The notes under the pieces were generated by a model, which had not been told where the DNA came from, made no database searches, and was given only the letters and a program-made list of their open reading frames with translations. A stretch of DNA of 64,000 bases from Bettongia penicillata ogilbyi (taxonomy: Eukaryota > Chordata > Mammalia > Diprotodontia > Potoroidae). Below are positions 34,240-45,615 of this stretch, piece after piece. How positions within the stretch are numbered: position 1 is the first letter of the stretch; every line of letters starts with the position of its first letter. Where the stretch lies: NCBI GenBank assembly GCA_023548195.1, contig JAJHZJ010000311.1, positions 6,111,538 through 6,175,537 of the forward strand, written 5' to 3'. The translations under genes were made by a program, and so were the position numbers.

Positions 34240-34510
34240 TGAAATAATTCAGAAAAAAATCCCTTCATCATTTCTTATAGCAAAATGGCATTTTGTTACC
34301 TTCATATGCTTTCATTCAGCCATTCCCCAGCTGATGGGCACCCCCTTACTTTATAGTTCTTTACTACTACTAAAGGAGCACCTGTAAATCTTTTTTGGAT
34401 TTATAGGTCTTTTTTCTCTTTCTTTGATCTCTTTGAGGAATAGGCATAGCAGTCATATCACTGGGTAAAAAGGCATGCAGAGGTTAATGACTCTAGGGGA
34501 ATAATTCCAA
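34240..34510 (-). mobile_element. LINE-1 3' end, antisense (second part)
   Basis: 'catcatttcttatagcaaaa', 'ccattccccagctgatgggc' and 'gatctctttgaggaataggc' match the antisense L1 tail at 4372-5038. About 460 bases of other sequence, including a small L2 end near 34200, separate it from the first part. Confidence 0.78.
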
Positions 34511-34604
34511 ATCAAATTCTAGCCTATGGTCCGAAGTATATAACACATGACTCTCTGTGAAGTAGTTAATGTTCCCTGTACCTGACCTTTCGTCCACTCC
34601 CTCC

Positions 34605-34775
34605 ATTCCTAAAACACAATTCTTCTTCACCTCTGCTTTCCACAAGCCCTAAGCTTCCTTTAGAGTTTGACTTAAGCATCACCTCCTAAATTAGACTTTT
34701 CCTGATCTCCTCAGATGCTAGTACCTACCCTCCTGGCCCCAATTACTTAGTCTTCGCTTATATGTACATACATTT
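34605..34775 (+). mobile_element. L2 fragment
   Basis: 'gagtttgacttaagcatcac' followed by 'ctcctaaatt' and 'tttcctgatctcctcag' is the sense L2 segment before the 3' end. Confidence 0.68.
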
Positions 34776-34779
34776 TTTT

Positions 34780-34850
34780 TCAATCAATCAATCAAAAAGC
34801 TTTTATTAAGTAAAATGAAATAGTCTCTACTCTTCAAGGAACATTATGCA
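34780..34850 (-). mobile_element. L2 3' end, antisense, short
   Basis: 'tcaatcaatcaatcaaaaag' followed by 'cttttattaag' and 'agtctctactcttcaaggaa' is the antisense L2 terminus. Confidence 0.6.
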
Positions 34851-35750
34851 AATTTTTTTTAAACAACTAAATCATGGATGGATTTCAGAGGGTCCTACCA
34901 CCTGCCACAGGATATGTACTCAGAGACATAGTTTCTTGTGACACTGACTTTAAGCCATCTTACCCCCATGACTGTTAGAAGTTAGGAATCAAAGAGCCAC
35001 TACAGACAAGAAAATACTCAATTCTGAATCTAAGTGTCAGTAGGGAGGGAGATTAGTAGTGAGAAGAAGTGGAGGGAGAAAGGGGAAAGTACAGGTTGAG
35101 TCAACACCAATGGACACAATCAATATTCTATTCATCTTAGGCTAAAAAGAAATGGAATCTCTTTGTTTCTGAAAATAACCTAAAGTTCTCAAACGTTCTT
35201 TCGAGAATTACTGCCTAGATATTCACACTCTCTTGGCTTATTAAGAAAACCTCATTTCAGGAGGAATATACCCCTAACAAACAGGACTCTTAAGGTTAAG
35301 GCACCACTGCCCAGACACAAGTCATAAGGAAAAATCTGCTGAGAGTAAATAGATCCCAATTGCAGATCTGTTGCTCTGATTAGGTCTTCAGCAGGGCATT
35401 ATTAAATGGGAGAGAATATCTGAGCAGACACTCTAATGAATTCTGTGATGCACTAGAGAGATAATTATCATTAACAAATATTTGAGTGCCAAAAATTTAC
35501 TCTGCTCAGTAAGAATGGGAACTCAGACATGGTCCAACCTAAGTAATTCATAATTAGATAATTTGCTCTTGGTATTTCTTCCCTGGTCCCTCGGATTCAA
35601 AGTGGGAGGTCTACTTACCAGGCAGAGGGCCAGGGGACAGGGTAGAAGGAGGGTAACCAAAATGTGGAATGATTCTGCTGCCTTAGGAAAATCACAAACT
35701 CAGGGTTATCACATTCTCCTATCGAAGGCAACAAATCCTATTTCTAAGTG
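34851..35750. other. Unique interval, about 0.9 kb
   Basis: No repeat or exon recognised. The 62-codon frame at 35563-35751 is arginine/glycine-rich without a known motif. Confidence 0.5.
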
Positions 35751-35752
35751 AA

Positions 35753-35958
35753 CAGTGATTCTTAACCTAGGGTCCTCTTTAGAGGTCTGTGAATGGATGA
35801 CAAAAAAATTAGACCTTTATTTCAAAAACTTCTAACTGAAATTGATCATTTCCTTCCATTATGAATTTTTTAAAAAAATTCTGAGGGGTCTACAGCCAAC
35901 TATCAAAGAGACCCATGATACCAAAAAAAAAAAAAAAAAAAAAGGTTAAGAACCCCTG
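35753..35958 (+). mobile_element. DNA-transposon-like element, family B, best-preserved ends
   Basis: The termini 'cagtgattcttaacc' and 'ggttaagaacccctg' are inverted repeats with CAG...CTG ends, typical of hAT. The interior 'cttctaactgaaattgatca' matches the copy at 8408. A 21-base A tract at 35923-35943 precedes the right end. The flanking 8-mers do not match, so no target duplication can be claimed. Confidence 0.72.
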
Positions 35959-35999
35959 AATTAGAGCCTAACCAGGCTCTGCAGAACAACCAATCCTCT

Positions 36000-36085
36000 G
36001 TGATTCATCTTCCTCACCTAAAAAATGGAGACACCACTAACGAAGCTAATATGGACAAATGTAAGCACTCTGCATCCTCTTAAAA
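36000..36085 (+). mobile_element. MIR fragment
   Basis: 'atcttcctcacctaaaaaat' and 'ggagac' recall the central part of a sense MIR. Only about 85 bases are recognisable. Confidence 0.4.
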
Positions 36086-36169
36086 AGCAAATTGGCAAAA
36101 TAAGTGGAAACAAAAATATTCCTTGATAACATAGTACTTAATGTAGCTCTGTGTCTCAACTCTAGTCTT

Positions 36170-36330
36170 CAATAAATCATTCTTCAAATATTTATTAAAC
36201 ATCTACTATGTGCCAGGCACAGTGCTATGTTTGGATATAAAGACAAAAATGAAGCAGCCCCTGCCTCAGTGAGTTTGCATATATGCATATAAGTAAATAT
36301 AGAACTAATACATACAAAGTAAATAAAAGG
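36170..36330 (-). mobile_element. L2 3' end, antisense
   Basis: 'aatatttattaaacatctac' followed by 'tatgtgccaggcacagtgct' is the antisense L2 terminus, extended by 'cagtgagtttgcatatatgc'. Confidence 0.82.
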
Positions 36331-36477
36331 TAATTCCAGAGAAGACATTAGCAGCTAAAGGGAGGGACGTTTTTTATATTTTATTTCTAATTTATGGAAT
36401 AAAACAAGTAAGACCTCCTTTAGAGAACAGTACTTGATCTGACCTGTGAAAGAAACTAAAGATTTTAAAAGCAGAGG

Positions 36478-36550
36478 TTGTTGTTCTTATAGCACTTTGC
36501 AAAACTTAAAGTGCTCTATAAAACTCTGATTATAATTACTGTTATTAGTA
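36478..36550 (+). mobile_element. MIR 3' tail
   Basis: 'agcactttgcaaaacttaaa' followed by 'gtgctctataaaa' and AT-rich ATT repeats is a sense SINE tail. Confidence 0.55.
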
Positions 36551-36674
36551 GTATTAGGGAGAGCATGAGAAGTTGAAGACAACTCTGGATGGAAGGATGG
36601 CGGTATTACTGATAGAAAAGAAGTTAAGAAGGAGAGGAGACTGGGTGGGGGAGGGAGGGAGAAAGTGAACTCAA

Positions 36675-37960
36675 CAAGTCAGGTCAATAAGCATTTATTA
36701 AACATCTGCTATGTGCCAGGCATTATGCTAACAGCTGAGGATACAAAGAAGGGCAAAAACAAACCAAAAATACTTCCTCTTCTAGGAGCTCCTGGTCTAA
36801 TAGGAGGAACCACATGCAAACAGCTATATACAAACACGATGGAGGATAAATTCAAGAATCTCAGAGGGCAGGCACCGGCATTAAGGAGGATCAGAAAAGG
36901 CTTCTTGCAGAAGGTATAATTTTGACTGGAATTTGAAGGACACCAGGGAAACTGGGAGGAAGAGATAAAGACAGAAAGAATGCCAAGCATGCAGGACAAC
37001 CAGATAAAAATGCCTGGAGTTGTGAGATAGAGGCCAGTGTAACTAGATGACAGAGCACATGGAGGGTAGTAATGTCTGAGAAGACTGGAAAGGTAGTAAA
37101 GGACCAGGTTATAAAAGGTTTTAAATGCTACAGGATTTTATAGCTTATCCTGGATGTAATGGGGACAACTGGAGCTTACAGAATAGGGGAATGGGGGTAG
37201 GGAAACATGGTCAGGGCTGCTCTTTAGAAAGATCACTTTGATCTTTCTAAGGATCTGAGTGGAGGATGGGCTGAAATGAGGAAAAACTTTAGTCTGGAAG
37301 ACCAAACAGGAGGTTATTGTAATAACCCAGGCATCAGTGAGGAGGGCTAGAGTCAGGATTCTGGCAAAAGAGTGAAGTGCTATAAAAAGGATAATTCAAA
37401 AGTAACAATGACAATAACAGATTGAATATGGGAATGAGAGAGGGTGGAGCATCCAGGATAACACCTACCTAGATTACAGACCTGGGTGACTAAGAACATG
37501 GTGATGCCCTGGACAGTAACAGGAAAGTTAGGAAGTGAAGAAGGCTTCTGAAGAAAGAGAATTAGTACATTTTAAGATATATTCAGTTTAAGATATCTAT
37601 GGGATATCCAGTTCAAAATGTCCAATAGACAGCTTGAGACAAATTCTATTTTAGATATGTTGAGTTTGAGATATCTACAGGATATGTAGTTGGATTATGT
37701 CTCATAATTAAAATGTCTAATTAACGGAACATGACTGGAGTTAAGGAGAAAGATTACAGCTGGATATTTAGATCTGGAAGCTGTATACACAGACAAAACT
37801 TGACCTCCTAGGAGCTGAGATTGCCCATAGAGATGGTAAAAAGAAAGCTGAGGATAGAACCTTGGGGTACACCCACAGTTAGGAATTGGGATATGGAGAT
37901 TATTCAGAAAAGCAAAGTGAAGAGAATGCCAGACAGGCTGAAGGAAGGGTAGGGGGAGTG
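36675..37960 (-). mobile_element. L2, long antisense copy including the reverse-transcriptase part
   Basis: Beginning at the antisense terminus ('agcatttattaaacatctgc'), the copy runs back through 'aaaaggttttaaatgctaca' (about 37115), 'tagaaagatcactttgatct', 'aggaggttattgtaataacc' (about 37309) and 'accttggggtacacccacag' (about 37860), the antisense of the PQGSVLGP-type motif. At about 1.3 kb it is the longest L2 here apart from 61230-62630. Frames are broken. Confidence 0.82.
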
Positions 37961-38174
37961 TCCAGTTAAAACTAAGGAAGAGAAGTTGGTTGTTGTTTTG
38001 GACAGTAAGTGTCTGAGACCAGATTTGAACTCATGGGGAACTGGAACTTAAATCACCGATAACCTTGGAGAGGGTCATTTCAGGTAAGGGAAGTCAGCTG
38101 GCAAGAAATAAATATCTTTTATTTTAATTTAATGCTCTCTAAATGCAGTTGAGTGGGATCAGCTTTTAAAAAAT

Positions 38175-38285
38175 TAATTCAATTAAAACAGGAATTCATT
38201 AAGCACCTTCTATGGGCCAGGCACTCTGGAGACATAGAGCAAAACCAAAAAAGCTGCTGCCCTCAAGGGATTTACAATACTTAGT
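38175..38285 (-). mobile_element. L2 3' end, antisense
   Basis: 'attcattaagcaccttctat' followed by 'gggccaggcactc' and 'ctgccctcaagggatttaca' is the antisense L2 terminus. Confidence 0.78.
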
Positions 38286-38655
38286 CTATCACCATTCTGA
38301 CTCACCAAATAGTTTTGAGTTTAAACTGCAAATTTAAATGCCATATCATTATAAATACAGAATAATGAACACATATGCAAATTAAATATAATTAGCAACC
38401 ACACCTCACTTGATAGAGACTTTTCTTTTTCCTGTCATTGAGGGTCAGCCATTTCATTTTAAAGTAGACATCAAATTTATTTGGCAAATACTTCAGTTTA
38501 CTAAGCTAACATTTTACTTCATTATTAAACACTTTTTATTATGTAACAGAAAAACAAATCTGCCCATTTTGAGAACTTCTAGCAAGTTCTGATTTTTGCT
38601 TGTGCTCATATGGATTAATGCTGGGCCAGGGTCAGAAAAACCCAAGGACAGATGC
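38286..38655. other. Unique interval with an octamer-TAATTA cluster
   Basis: ATGCAAAT (38375-38382) lies about 6 bases before a TAATTAG (38388-38394) in non-repeat DNA. POU and homeodomain factors bind such sites, but AT-rich sequence produces them by chance. No exon is recognised. Confidence 0.3.
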
Positions 38656-38659
38656 TCAT

Positions 38660-38815
38660 AGTACTTACAAGAGAGGGCTACCCTCAGGGATCACATCAAG
38701 TCCCATGCCCTCACTTTACAGATGAAGAAACTGAGTCCCAGAAAATTTAAATTATTTCCTCAATGTAATAAAAAGAAGTGTCAATTCAAACCCAGGCATT
38801 CTGATCTCAAACAGG
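38660..38815 (-). mobile_element. MIR-type SINE, antisense
   Basis: 'ctttacagatgaagaaactg' with 'agtcccag' and 'attcaaacccaggcattctg' in antisense order. Confidence 0.72.
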
Positions 38816-38834
38816 CTCCTAAAAAGTGTCCCTC

Positions 38835-39735
38835 ACCTCTCTAGACCCTTCATAATGTCACTCTGCATCAGAACCTTAGGTGACTCCCTACAATACTTAA
38901 AGTGTAAGCTCCTCTGTTATTTAAAGCCTTTAAAGAATGAGTCCAGTATACCCTTCTAGGTTGATAGCACATTATTTCTTCCCATATAGTCTATATTATG
39001 ACCAAACTGACTTATTTTTGAAATTTATTTATTAAATTCCATAATTTATTATGGAATAAACAAGCATTTCCATAACATAGTATAATAAAAAGATGACAGC
39101 ATATGAAACTACAAATCTATTATGTACATCTTGTTATTCCTTTTAAACATATAATAAAATTATCATGTAAATTTATTTTTTTTCATCTCCCCACCCTAGA
39201 GATGGCTACCATTAGACGCAAATATATGGATGTGTATGTGTATAAATTATTCTATACATACTTCTACTTATCAATTCTTTTTCTGGATGCAAATAGCATC
39301 TTTCTTCATATGCCTTCTATTTTTTAATTTGGGTATTTATAATAGTCAAAATGATTCAGTTGCTCAAAGTTAACTGACTTACTTGCTCTCCTCTGTACAC
39401 AGCACTGCCACTGTGTCTTTGTACATTCTGCCTAGTTCTCCATGCCTAGAAAACTCTTCTTTTCACCTCTGCCTTTTGGAGTCTTGATTTCCTTCAAACT
39501 ATAGCTCAAGGAGAACTTCATTTCCTTAGTTGTTAATGCCCCGTTAAACTACTGCATATTTATTTTCTATATATCTTGTATTTACTTACCCATGTTACAT
39601 GCCATAATCCCACTCCTACTGGAATGGAAGCTCTTTAGAACAGGAATTATCTCATGAAAAAACATTTTCACCTTTGTTTCTCCATTGCCTACCGTAGTGC
39701 CTAGCATACAGTAAGTACTTAATAAATGCATTATA
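38835..39735 (+). mobile_element. L2, split by an L1 insertion at 39015-39371
   Basis: The left part (38835-39014) carries 'ttaggtgactccctacaata' and runs to 'gaccaaactgactta'. The right part (39372-39735) resumes at 'aactgacttacttgctctcc' and continues through 'tgtctttgtacattctgcct', 'ctggaatggaagctctttag' and the terminal 'tacttaataaatgcatt'. Removing the insert restores the expected L2 order across the junction. Confidence 0.85.
39005..39381 (-). mobile_element. LINE-1 3' fragment inserted in L2, with target duplication
   Basis: Direct repeat aactgactta at 39005-39014 and 39372-39381 flanks 357 bases of antisense L1 3' sequence. This includes 'ttccataacatagtataata' near 39069 and 'agatggctaccattagacgc' near 39200. 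The copy is extremely short at its 5' end. The 74-codon frame here is element-derived. Confidence 0.88.
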
Positions 39736-39774
39736 AATCAATATGGAAGCTAACACTGTACTTCCAAATTTTTG

Positions 39775-40340
39775 GAAGGTTCTAATATATAGATCTGGCT
39801 ATGCCACTTTCTTGTTCAAAAACATTTATTGATTTCAATTTGCTTATATATACACAAAACTATTAGGTTGTCTTGGAAGGCCTTCTCATGATTTGGCATC
39901 AGACTGAGTTTACGTCATTCCCCTTCACGCATTCTAGTCAAGTAAATGCTTGTTGATTTGCCATTCCTCTTCTGCCAAATATGACTTCTGTTTCCCAAGA
40001 TCAACAAACATCCTCCTAGCTTTATATGTGTATCTGTGAAGTCCAGCCCTCATGCCAGAAATGTGTTTCTTTTCCACCCCAGCCTGTTCATATCCTTCTC
40101 TTTCCTTCAAGACAACTCAGTTTCTACCTCTTACCAGAGGCTTTCCTGAATCTACCAAACTGAAAATGTGTTCTCCTTCCTCAATACCCCTGGAGTACTT
40201 TGCTCTCTGTTTTGCACACCTAACACCGCACCTCATTCCTTGCATATTTATAGAAATGCTATAAACATGTCATTTTTTATCTTTATATATCCAGTGGCTT
40301 GCATACAATAGGCTTTATTAAATATTTTCTTATTGTGAAA
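39775..40340 (+). mobile_element. L2 3' portion
   Basis: 'gttgtcttggaaggccttct' (about 39867), 'cttcaagacaactcagtttc' near 40107 and the end 'acaataggctttattaaata' give a sense L2. The 70-codon frame at 40052-40264 is L2-derived. Confidence 0.75.
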
Positions 40341-41250
40341 TGTTGAATATGTCTAGGTCAATACTAGATAGCTGGCAATCTTACCCAAGACAACTCAACC
40401 CCAATTAAGAAACATGTGTTTTCTAAGTGGCAGGTCGATACTTCAAAATGAGCACTATTAGCTTACTCCCAAGAAAAGTGAAGAAGTTTGTTCACAAACA
40501 AAGCAACTAGTCTATCAAAGATGAAAAAAAGAGATAAGGTAAGCACCTGATAAATTACATACCTTAAACCACTTAAATGTCTTAGAACAAAAGTCAGGTA
40601 ACTGGAAGGTTCCAAGAGTTTCGGTATAAAAATAAAACAGCAACAGGGCAATTGATTTAACACCATAAAATAGATGGAAATCCTGGAACCAAGTCATAGT
40701 GGAAGCATTAATGTTAGAAGCCAAGAAACAGTGAGTTAATAAATAAGGCTTTTATTAACATACACCTGGGTTTAACATAATTGGGAATGGAATTACGTGA
40801 TACATCCATGTGTTCTCATCCTCCATGCTCTTGATCCTCCACCTCTGGCTGCGGGTGAATTTCTAGGAGGGACAAAGACTTTCATATACCCAGCTACTGG
40901 CAGAACTTTCTATAACACTAACAAATACCAGGGTTTCCTGACAGAATAATAACTTTCATACATTGTACATCTCTTCCACCTGACATCTGGAAACAATCCC
41001 AGCCAAAAAGTGTAAAAACCAAACGTGGATTGCAACACGAGTCTCAAAACTGGGTGGGGAGTTGGGTGGAAATTGCAACATTCTCTTGTATCTGCCCAAC
41101 TACTAGGAATGAAACCCAGGATAAGAAGTACCAAGTACTAAGATTTAGCGCTAAAAGGAGAAGACATCTATGCTCAAGAGCAAGGAAATAGGAATTTCTA
41201 TTTCAGTATTTCTTACATTTCTAAAATTTTCCAGGTTTTAGTGCTGGAGC
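40341..41250. other. Unassigned interval, possible antisense LTR or 3' end at about 40730-41150
   Basis: On the - strand, CC-rich sequence near 41050 is followed by a 'ggttttta' run and ends near 40740 with 'taataaaagccttatttatt', an AATAAA-type signal. That layout is compatible with an LTR, a retrocopied mRNA tail or chance. No termini or target duplication were found. The - strand frame at 40910-41134 has no recognised domain. Confidence 0.25.
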
Positions 41251-41254
41251 CAAT

Positions 41255-41570
41255 TTCAAATCAATCAGTGAGTATTTATATTTACTCAGCCTTCTTAATG
41301 TGCTCAGTACTGTACTCATTGCCATAAGATATATGGAAGAAAGATGCTAGCTAATACAAATGACACAATTGCTACCCTTAATAACAACTCACTGAAAAGC
41401 ATTTTACATCTCATTTCATCTTCATGACAAACCTGTACAGTAGCCAAAAATATCATTCCCATTTCACAGATAAAGACACTAAGGCTCACAAAGTCTTAAG
41501 TGACTTGTCCAAAGTCAAACACCTACTAAGTGACTAGGACAGATAGTATATAAGCCAGTTGTAAATTCCT
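41255..41570 (-). mobile_element. L2 end then MIR SINE, both antisense
   Basis: 'cagtgagtatttatatttac' and 'gtgctcagtactgtactcat' (L2) are followed by 'aaaagcattttacatctcat', 'ttcacagataaagacactaa' and 'aagtgacttgtccaaagtca' (MIR). Confidence 0.7.
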
Positions 41571-42938
41571 CAAACTATCGATAATTCAAATCAACTTCCT
41601 ACAAATGTTATGAATGTCACAGCTCCCTATTATAATATTAACTTACCTGGTAAAAGAAAAAAACTCATATGCCACATTATTATTCATCGATACTACAATA
41701 TTTCTACAATATTGATTCACACCTTTAGAAGCAATTAGAATGATTAAGATTTAAGAATATTGCATACAGCACATTCAAAGGACTTCACACCATTAACAGT
41801 CTTAGTTTATGATTACATCCCAGACTAACATACAGATTTGAGAGACTGACCAGAAGAAGTCATCACTGACTGGGGGTGGGTAAGCGGGAGCAACCGATAA
41901 CCCAACATGACTGACAAAAATATTAGGATATATACCATACTTGGGAACGAGGACCGAGGGAAAAAAATCAAGAATCCTAAGTAAAAGATAGCAGCAATTC
42001 AGGAAGGGCTGGGCCAATTGTGTAATTTTTGACATATCTGGCTGATCTCTGGCTGATTATTATGATTTTGGGAGCCAGGGACTATTCCGCTAAAGTTTTA
42101 GGAAAAGTAAACCTAAATGAGTACTTTTTGTATCTAAAATTGTTAGATTAAATGCTTCCCTACTGTAAACAGTAAACATCGATGGAAAATTTCTCAGTTT
42201 TACTTGGATTGTGGCTCATATCTTATACAAATGTATAGTGCGTGCTCCTCTCATTTCAACCTAGAAAGTTTCTATCCTTGGCCCTTGCCACCAGTTATCA
42301 CAGGGTTCTGTGAGAGTTGCAATTGATGTTCAGAGGGCAGAAGGATCATTCCATTGGAGAACATTGATTTTTTTTCCTGCTTACAGATAAATTGTAATGA
42401 CAAAGCCTTTAAAAAGAAACTTATTCCACTCACTGGCATGCTGGTTACAACTTTTCATCTACACTGCATATAAATAACTGTCCATGGGAGAACACAGCTC
42501 CCAGAGGATGGTGCCTAGGATGAGCTTTCTAGGATTAAAGGATGACAGCTCTCTCACTATTCCCTCACTTCTGTCTTTATTAGATGCAGAGGAACAACAG
42601 ATGGTACAGGAGGAAAAGATTCTGCATCATCTGAATTTCCCATTTCCATGTATCAACCCACCTCTTGGGGTTGTTATGGGGAAAGTTTGCAAACTGGGAA
42701 GGAAACCGCAAATAAATGTCATAAGGATCCAGAAAATTTTGCTGAACACAAATTTCCCTCTTGGGAGTACTTACTATCATCACAAGTCCCATCACTTTGG
42801 TTGATAAAGTTTAATTATTTATTCTTGAAAGCAGACACAATAAAGGTTATTTGAGGAAAGTCAAATGTACTATGCTTTGAGTTGCAGGCTCCAAGGTTTT
42901 GATACTAATGATTTTTCACAAACTCTCATTAGTTATTA
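41571..42938. other. Unique interval, about 1.4 kb
   Basis: No repeat recognised. A 106-codon + frame (42484-42804) contains an acidic stretch (SLLDAEEQQMVQEEKILHHL) but no splice signal or known domain, and a 71-codon frame overlaps it on the - strand. I do not call it a gene. Confidence 0.4.
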
Positions 42939-43080
42939 ATTTAGAGCAGGGCTAGGGAACCTGTGGTCTCAAGGGCACATATGACCCTCTAGGTCCTCAA
43001 GTGTGACTCAATCCAAAGGACCACATTTGAGGATCTAGAGGTGGCTTCAAGGCTACAGGTTCCCCACCTCTAAACTAGAG
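42939..43080. mobile_element. hAT-type MITE, second copy (element 42947-43072)
   Basis: It starts 'cagggctagggaacctgtgg' and ends 'ctacaggttccccacctcta', matching the termini of the element at 5047-5205. Flanking 8-mers atttagag and aactagag match at 6 of 8 positions, consistent with an aged 8-bp target duplication. It lacks the central inverted repeat of the first copy and is therefore shorter (126 bp). Confidence 0.82.
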
Positions 43081-43334
43081 GAAATTTCCATCATTTAAAA
43101 AGTTATTTTTTTCCATCATTCCAAAGTTAATTTATTATTTATATAATTCTGTGCCAGAAAAAGGTAGGACTATCAGAGTCTGTGGCTAGTTCTCTAACAA
43201 GACAGCAATAATAGAAATTTCCTTTACAAAGGACAAGAATGAATTCATCCCAATCTGGAAAGGTAAAATTTAGGCATCACCCTCAGATTTTTAAGTTTTC
43301 AGTTAAGTTTAAACACCTTCTGTTCTAAAGAGAA

Positions 43335-43558
43335 TACTACTCATGATTGCAATGGACTATTATTGTGCTATAAGAAATGACAAGCAGGATGATATCGGAA
43401 AATCTGGAAAGATTTACATGAACTGATACATAGTGAAGTGAATATGAATCAGGAGAATGTTGGACACAACAGCAATATTGTTTGATGAAGAACTGTGAAG
43501 AATGTTTAACTATTCTCAGTAATACAGTGATCTAGGATAATCCCAAAGGACTAATGAT
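43335..43558 (+). mobile_element. LINE-1 3' fragment, sense
   Basis: 'ctattattgtgctataagaa' followed by 'atgacaagcaggatgat', 'gatttacatgaactgataca' and 'ggataatcccaaaggactaa' match the L1 tail near 5650. Confidence 0.82.
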
Positions 43559-43862
43559 GAAGGTCCCTCTCTCTGATCCAAGAAGGTAAAAACTCTGTTG
43601 TACTATTACTGGGGTAGAGGAAAGGTATACTGTCAGAACTAGGTGTATATAAGAGAAAGTGAAACAATCTACTGCTACATACACACACACACACACACAC
43701 ACACGAATACTTGCAATTTCTATGTCAGTACATATAGTCAAGTGCTAGGTTGTAGGGGTTTTGCTAATGGATTGATACAGTTCCTTTAAGCCTCTCCAGT
43801 TGACTCCTTCCAATGTTACCTCCGCAGACCAGGATGTCTCAATATCCTTAGACGCATCAATT
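43559..43862 (+). repeat. Unassigned CA-containing repeat, copy 1
   Basis: The order 'ccctctctctgatccaagaa', 'gtactattactgggg', (AC)12 at 43681-43704, 'tgtcagtacatatagtcaag' and 'gactccttccaatgttacct' is repeated, diverged but collinear, at 45616-45962. No terminal repeats, tRNA boxes or coding frame are evident. Confidence 0.8.
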
Positions 43863-45158
43863 CTTGAGGTTCTTGTTTTTACATAGCTCATTATTGCAAA
43901 TATTCAGATATATCAAGGATCAAAGTCTCCTTGATATCATCTTTATAAAAGAGTGTTTCTGTATGTGGAGAGTGAAAATACTGAGCTGGAGTATTGAAAA
44001 GGGAGGGTATCTAACAGGAGACATTCAATGACAATGGAAGAAATTTGTCTCCCATTCCCAACACTTCTAGATTTCTCTCTAAAGCTAGAAGCTCTTATTT
44101 GGATGACTTTTGATAAAACTGCACTAGTCTTGTTACTCCTTTGCAGGAATTTACTTAGAAATAAATGTGGAATTTTCCCATATTTTATTAGAAGTAACAC
44201 AGCTCTGAGGACCCCCTAGGTCAGCAAATAAGTCCCTCTCTTGGCTCGCCCAGGCTACAGTAATAGACTTCATAGTTCAACTGCGTATTACAGCAGCTTT
44301 GGAATGCTAACACCTGCCAAGTCCCCAATGTTGGGAGGTGGAGGGAGCTCAGAGAGAGAACAGACTGATGTAATTAGCCTGGCAAATGGGAACTTGTCAA
44401 ACCATTTAGATAAGACAGTACTTGAATTTATTCAATTCCCATTACCAGAGGGCAGAATGAGCCTCCATCCCCTGCTGATTTGGTAGGCACAAAGTGTTTT
44501 CTAAGCAAGAAAGAAAGGAATGGATGATTTTTTTAAGCTAGAAATTGCAGTGCTATGCCACTAAATCAGTGGGCTCTGTTGTTAAAGTCATATTTTTCAG
44601 TGGATGCTTGCCTCAAGCCAAAATGTAATTTGATCTTAATGAGAATCAAAGGAAGAAAATCACTGAAACCTACTTTCCTCACATATACCCAGAGTTTACA
44701 CGTGAGAGTTTCTGAGTCTCTAAATTGGAACATTTCCGGTTCTCAAAGTTCTAGTTTTCTAAAGTAAAACAAAATGGACAAACCAGACTCTAAACTTACC
44801 TTGCCTGTTTAATGGACACCAAAATCCTCAGGCCTTCATTCAAACATACCAGTTTGTCTAACTACGGAGCACTGCTCCATAGAATTACCACCAATAGAAT
44901 GTTAGAACTCAAGGGCAGTAGCTGCATCTTGTAGCTCCCCATGGGAGGGGACTAGGGACCCTGACATCACGCCCTGTTCTCAAGGAGCAGAAGAACTAAG
45001 CATACTATTATGATATGGCCTCTACATCCTCTAGTCTCTTTTCCTTTGAAAATTAAAGAGACCTTTGATCTCATTTCTTAAATCTGAAATCTGCGATTTC
45101 CTTGGTTTAGGGAATCCTAGAGAAGAAGCTTGTTTTACCAATGCAGAAGAGCACCTGC
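43863..45158. other. Unique interval, about 1.3 kb
   Basis: It includes a protein-like 81-codon + frame (44241-44486, MARPGYSNRLHSS...) with no recognised family. It also has TAATTA-containing sequence near 44370 and a CTCF-like motif listed separately. The combination could mark a conserved regulatory element, but only comparison with other genomes could show it. Confidence 0.35.
44442..44455 (+). promoter_or_regulatory. CTCF-like motif (speculative)
   Basis: TTACCAGAGGGCAG fits 12 of 14 positions of the consensus CCASYAGRKGGCRS, with mismatches only at the first two. A single match of this quality in 64 kb is weak evidence on its own. Confidence 0.25.
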
Positions 45159-45159
45159 T

Positions 45160-45305
45160 CTTCAATTTATAGTCTTAAAAGAGTTACCTGAAGCATTAAT
45201 GTTGCATGATCAGACCAGAGTCACACTGAGTCAGAAACAAGACTTGAACCTGAATCTTCCTGGCCAGTCGACTATCTTCTAAGTCCATCCACCTGTTGCC
45301 TCATC
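45160..45305 (-). mobile_element. MIR-like fragment, antisense
   Basis: 'gaccagagtcacactgagtc' and 'acttgaacctgaatcttcct' are antisense B-box-side landmarks. Confidence 0.55.
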
Positions 45306-45344
45306 AGTAGCATAAAATGAAGGGATTGGTAAGATTTTTATTAT

Positions 45345-45598
45345 TCAGTGGTATTTTTTTTAGTCTTGTCCTACTTTTCAGGGGTCTTCTTGGCAAAGAT
45401 GCTGGAGTAGTTTTCCATTTCCTTCTCTAGCTCATTTTACAGTTGAGGAACTGAGGCAATTAGGATTAAGTGACTTGCCCAGGGTCAGTGACTAGCCTTA
45501 AGCTAGTAAATTCTGGGGGTCAAATTCAAACTCAGGAAGATGAGTCTTTCTGACTCCAGGCCAGATTCTCTATCCACTGCACCACCTAGCTGCTCTTG
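45345..45598 (-). mobile_element. tRNA-derived SINE with RTE-type tail, antisense, near full length
   Basis: From its tail, 'cttcttggcaaagatgctgg', through 'acttgcccagggtcagtgac' and 'caaactcaggaagatgagtc' to the head 'ctatccactgcaccacctag'. Complete order, inverted. Confidence 0.88.
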
Positions 45599-45615
45599 GT
45601 TGGATTAGATTATCT

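Noticed and set aside
42484..42804. A 106-codon gene
   Set aside because: No family resemblance, an overlapping frame on the other strand, and no Kozak or splice evidence.
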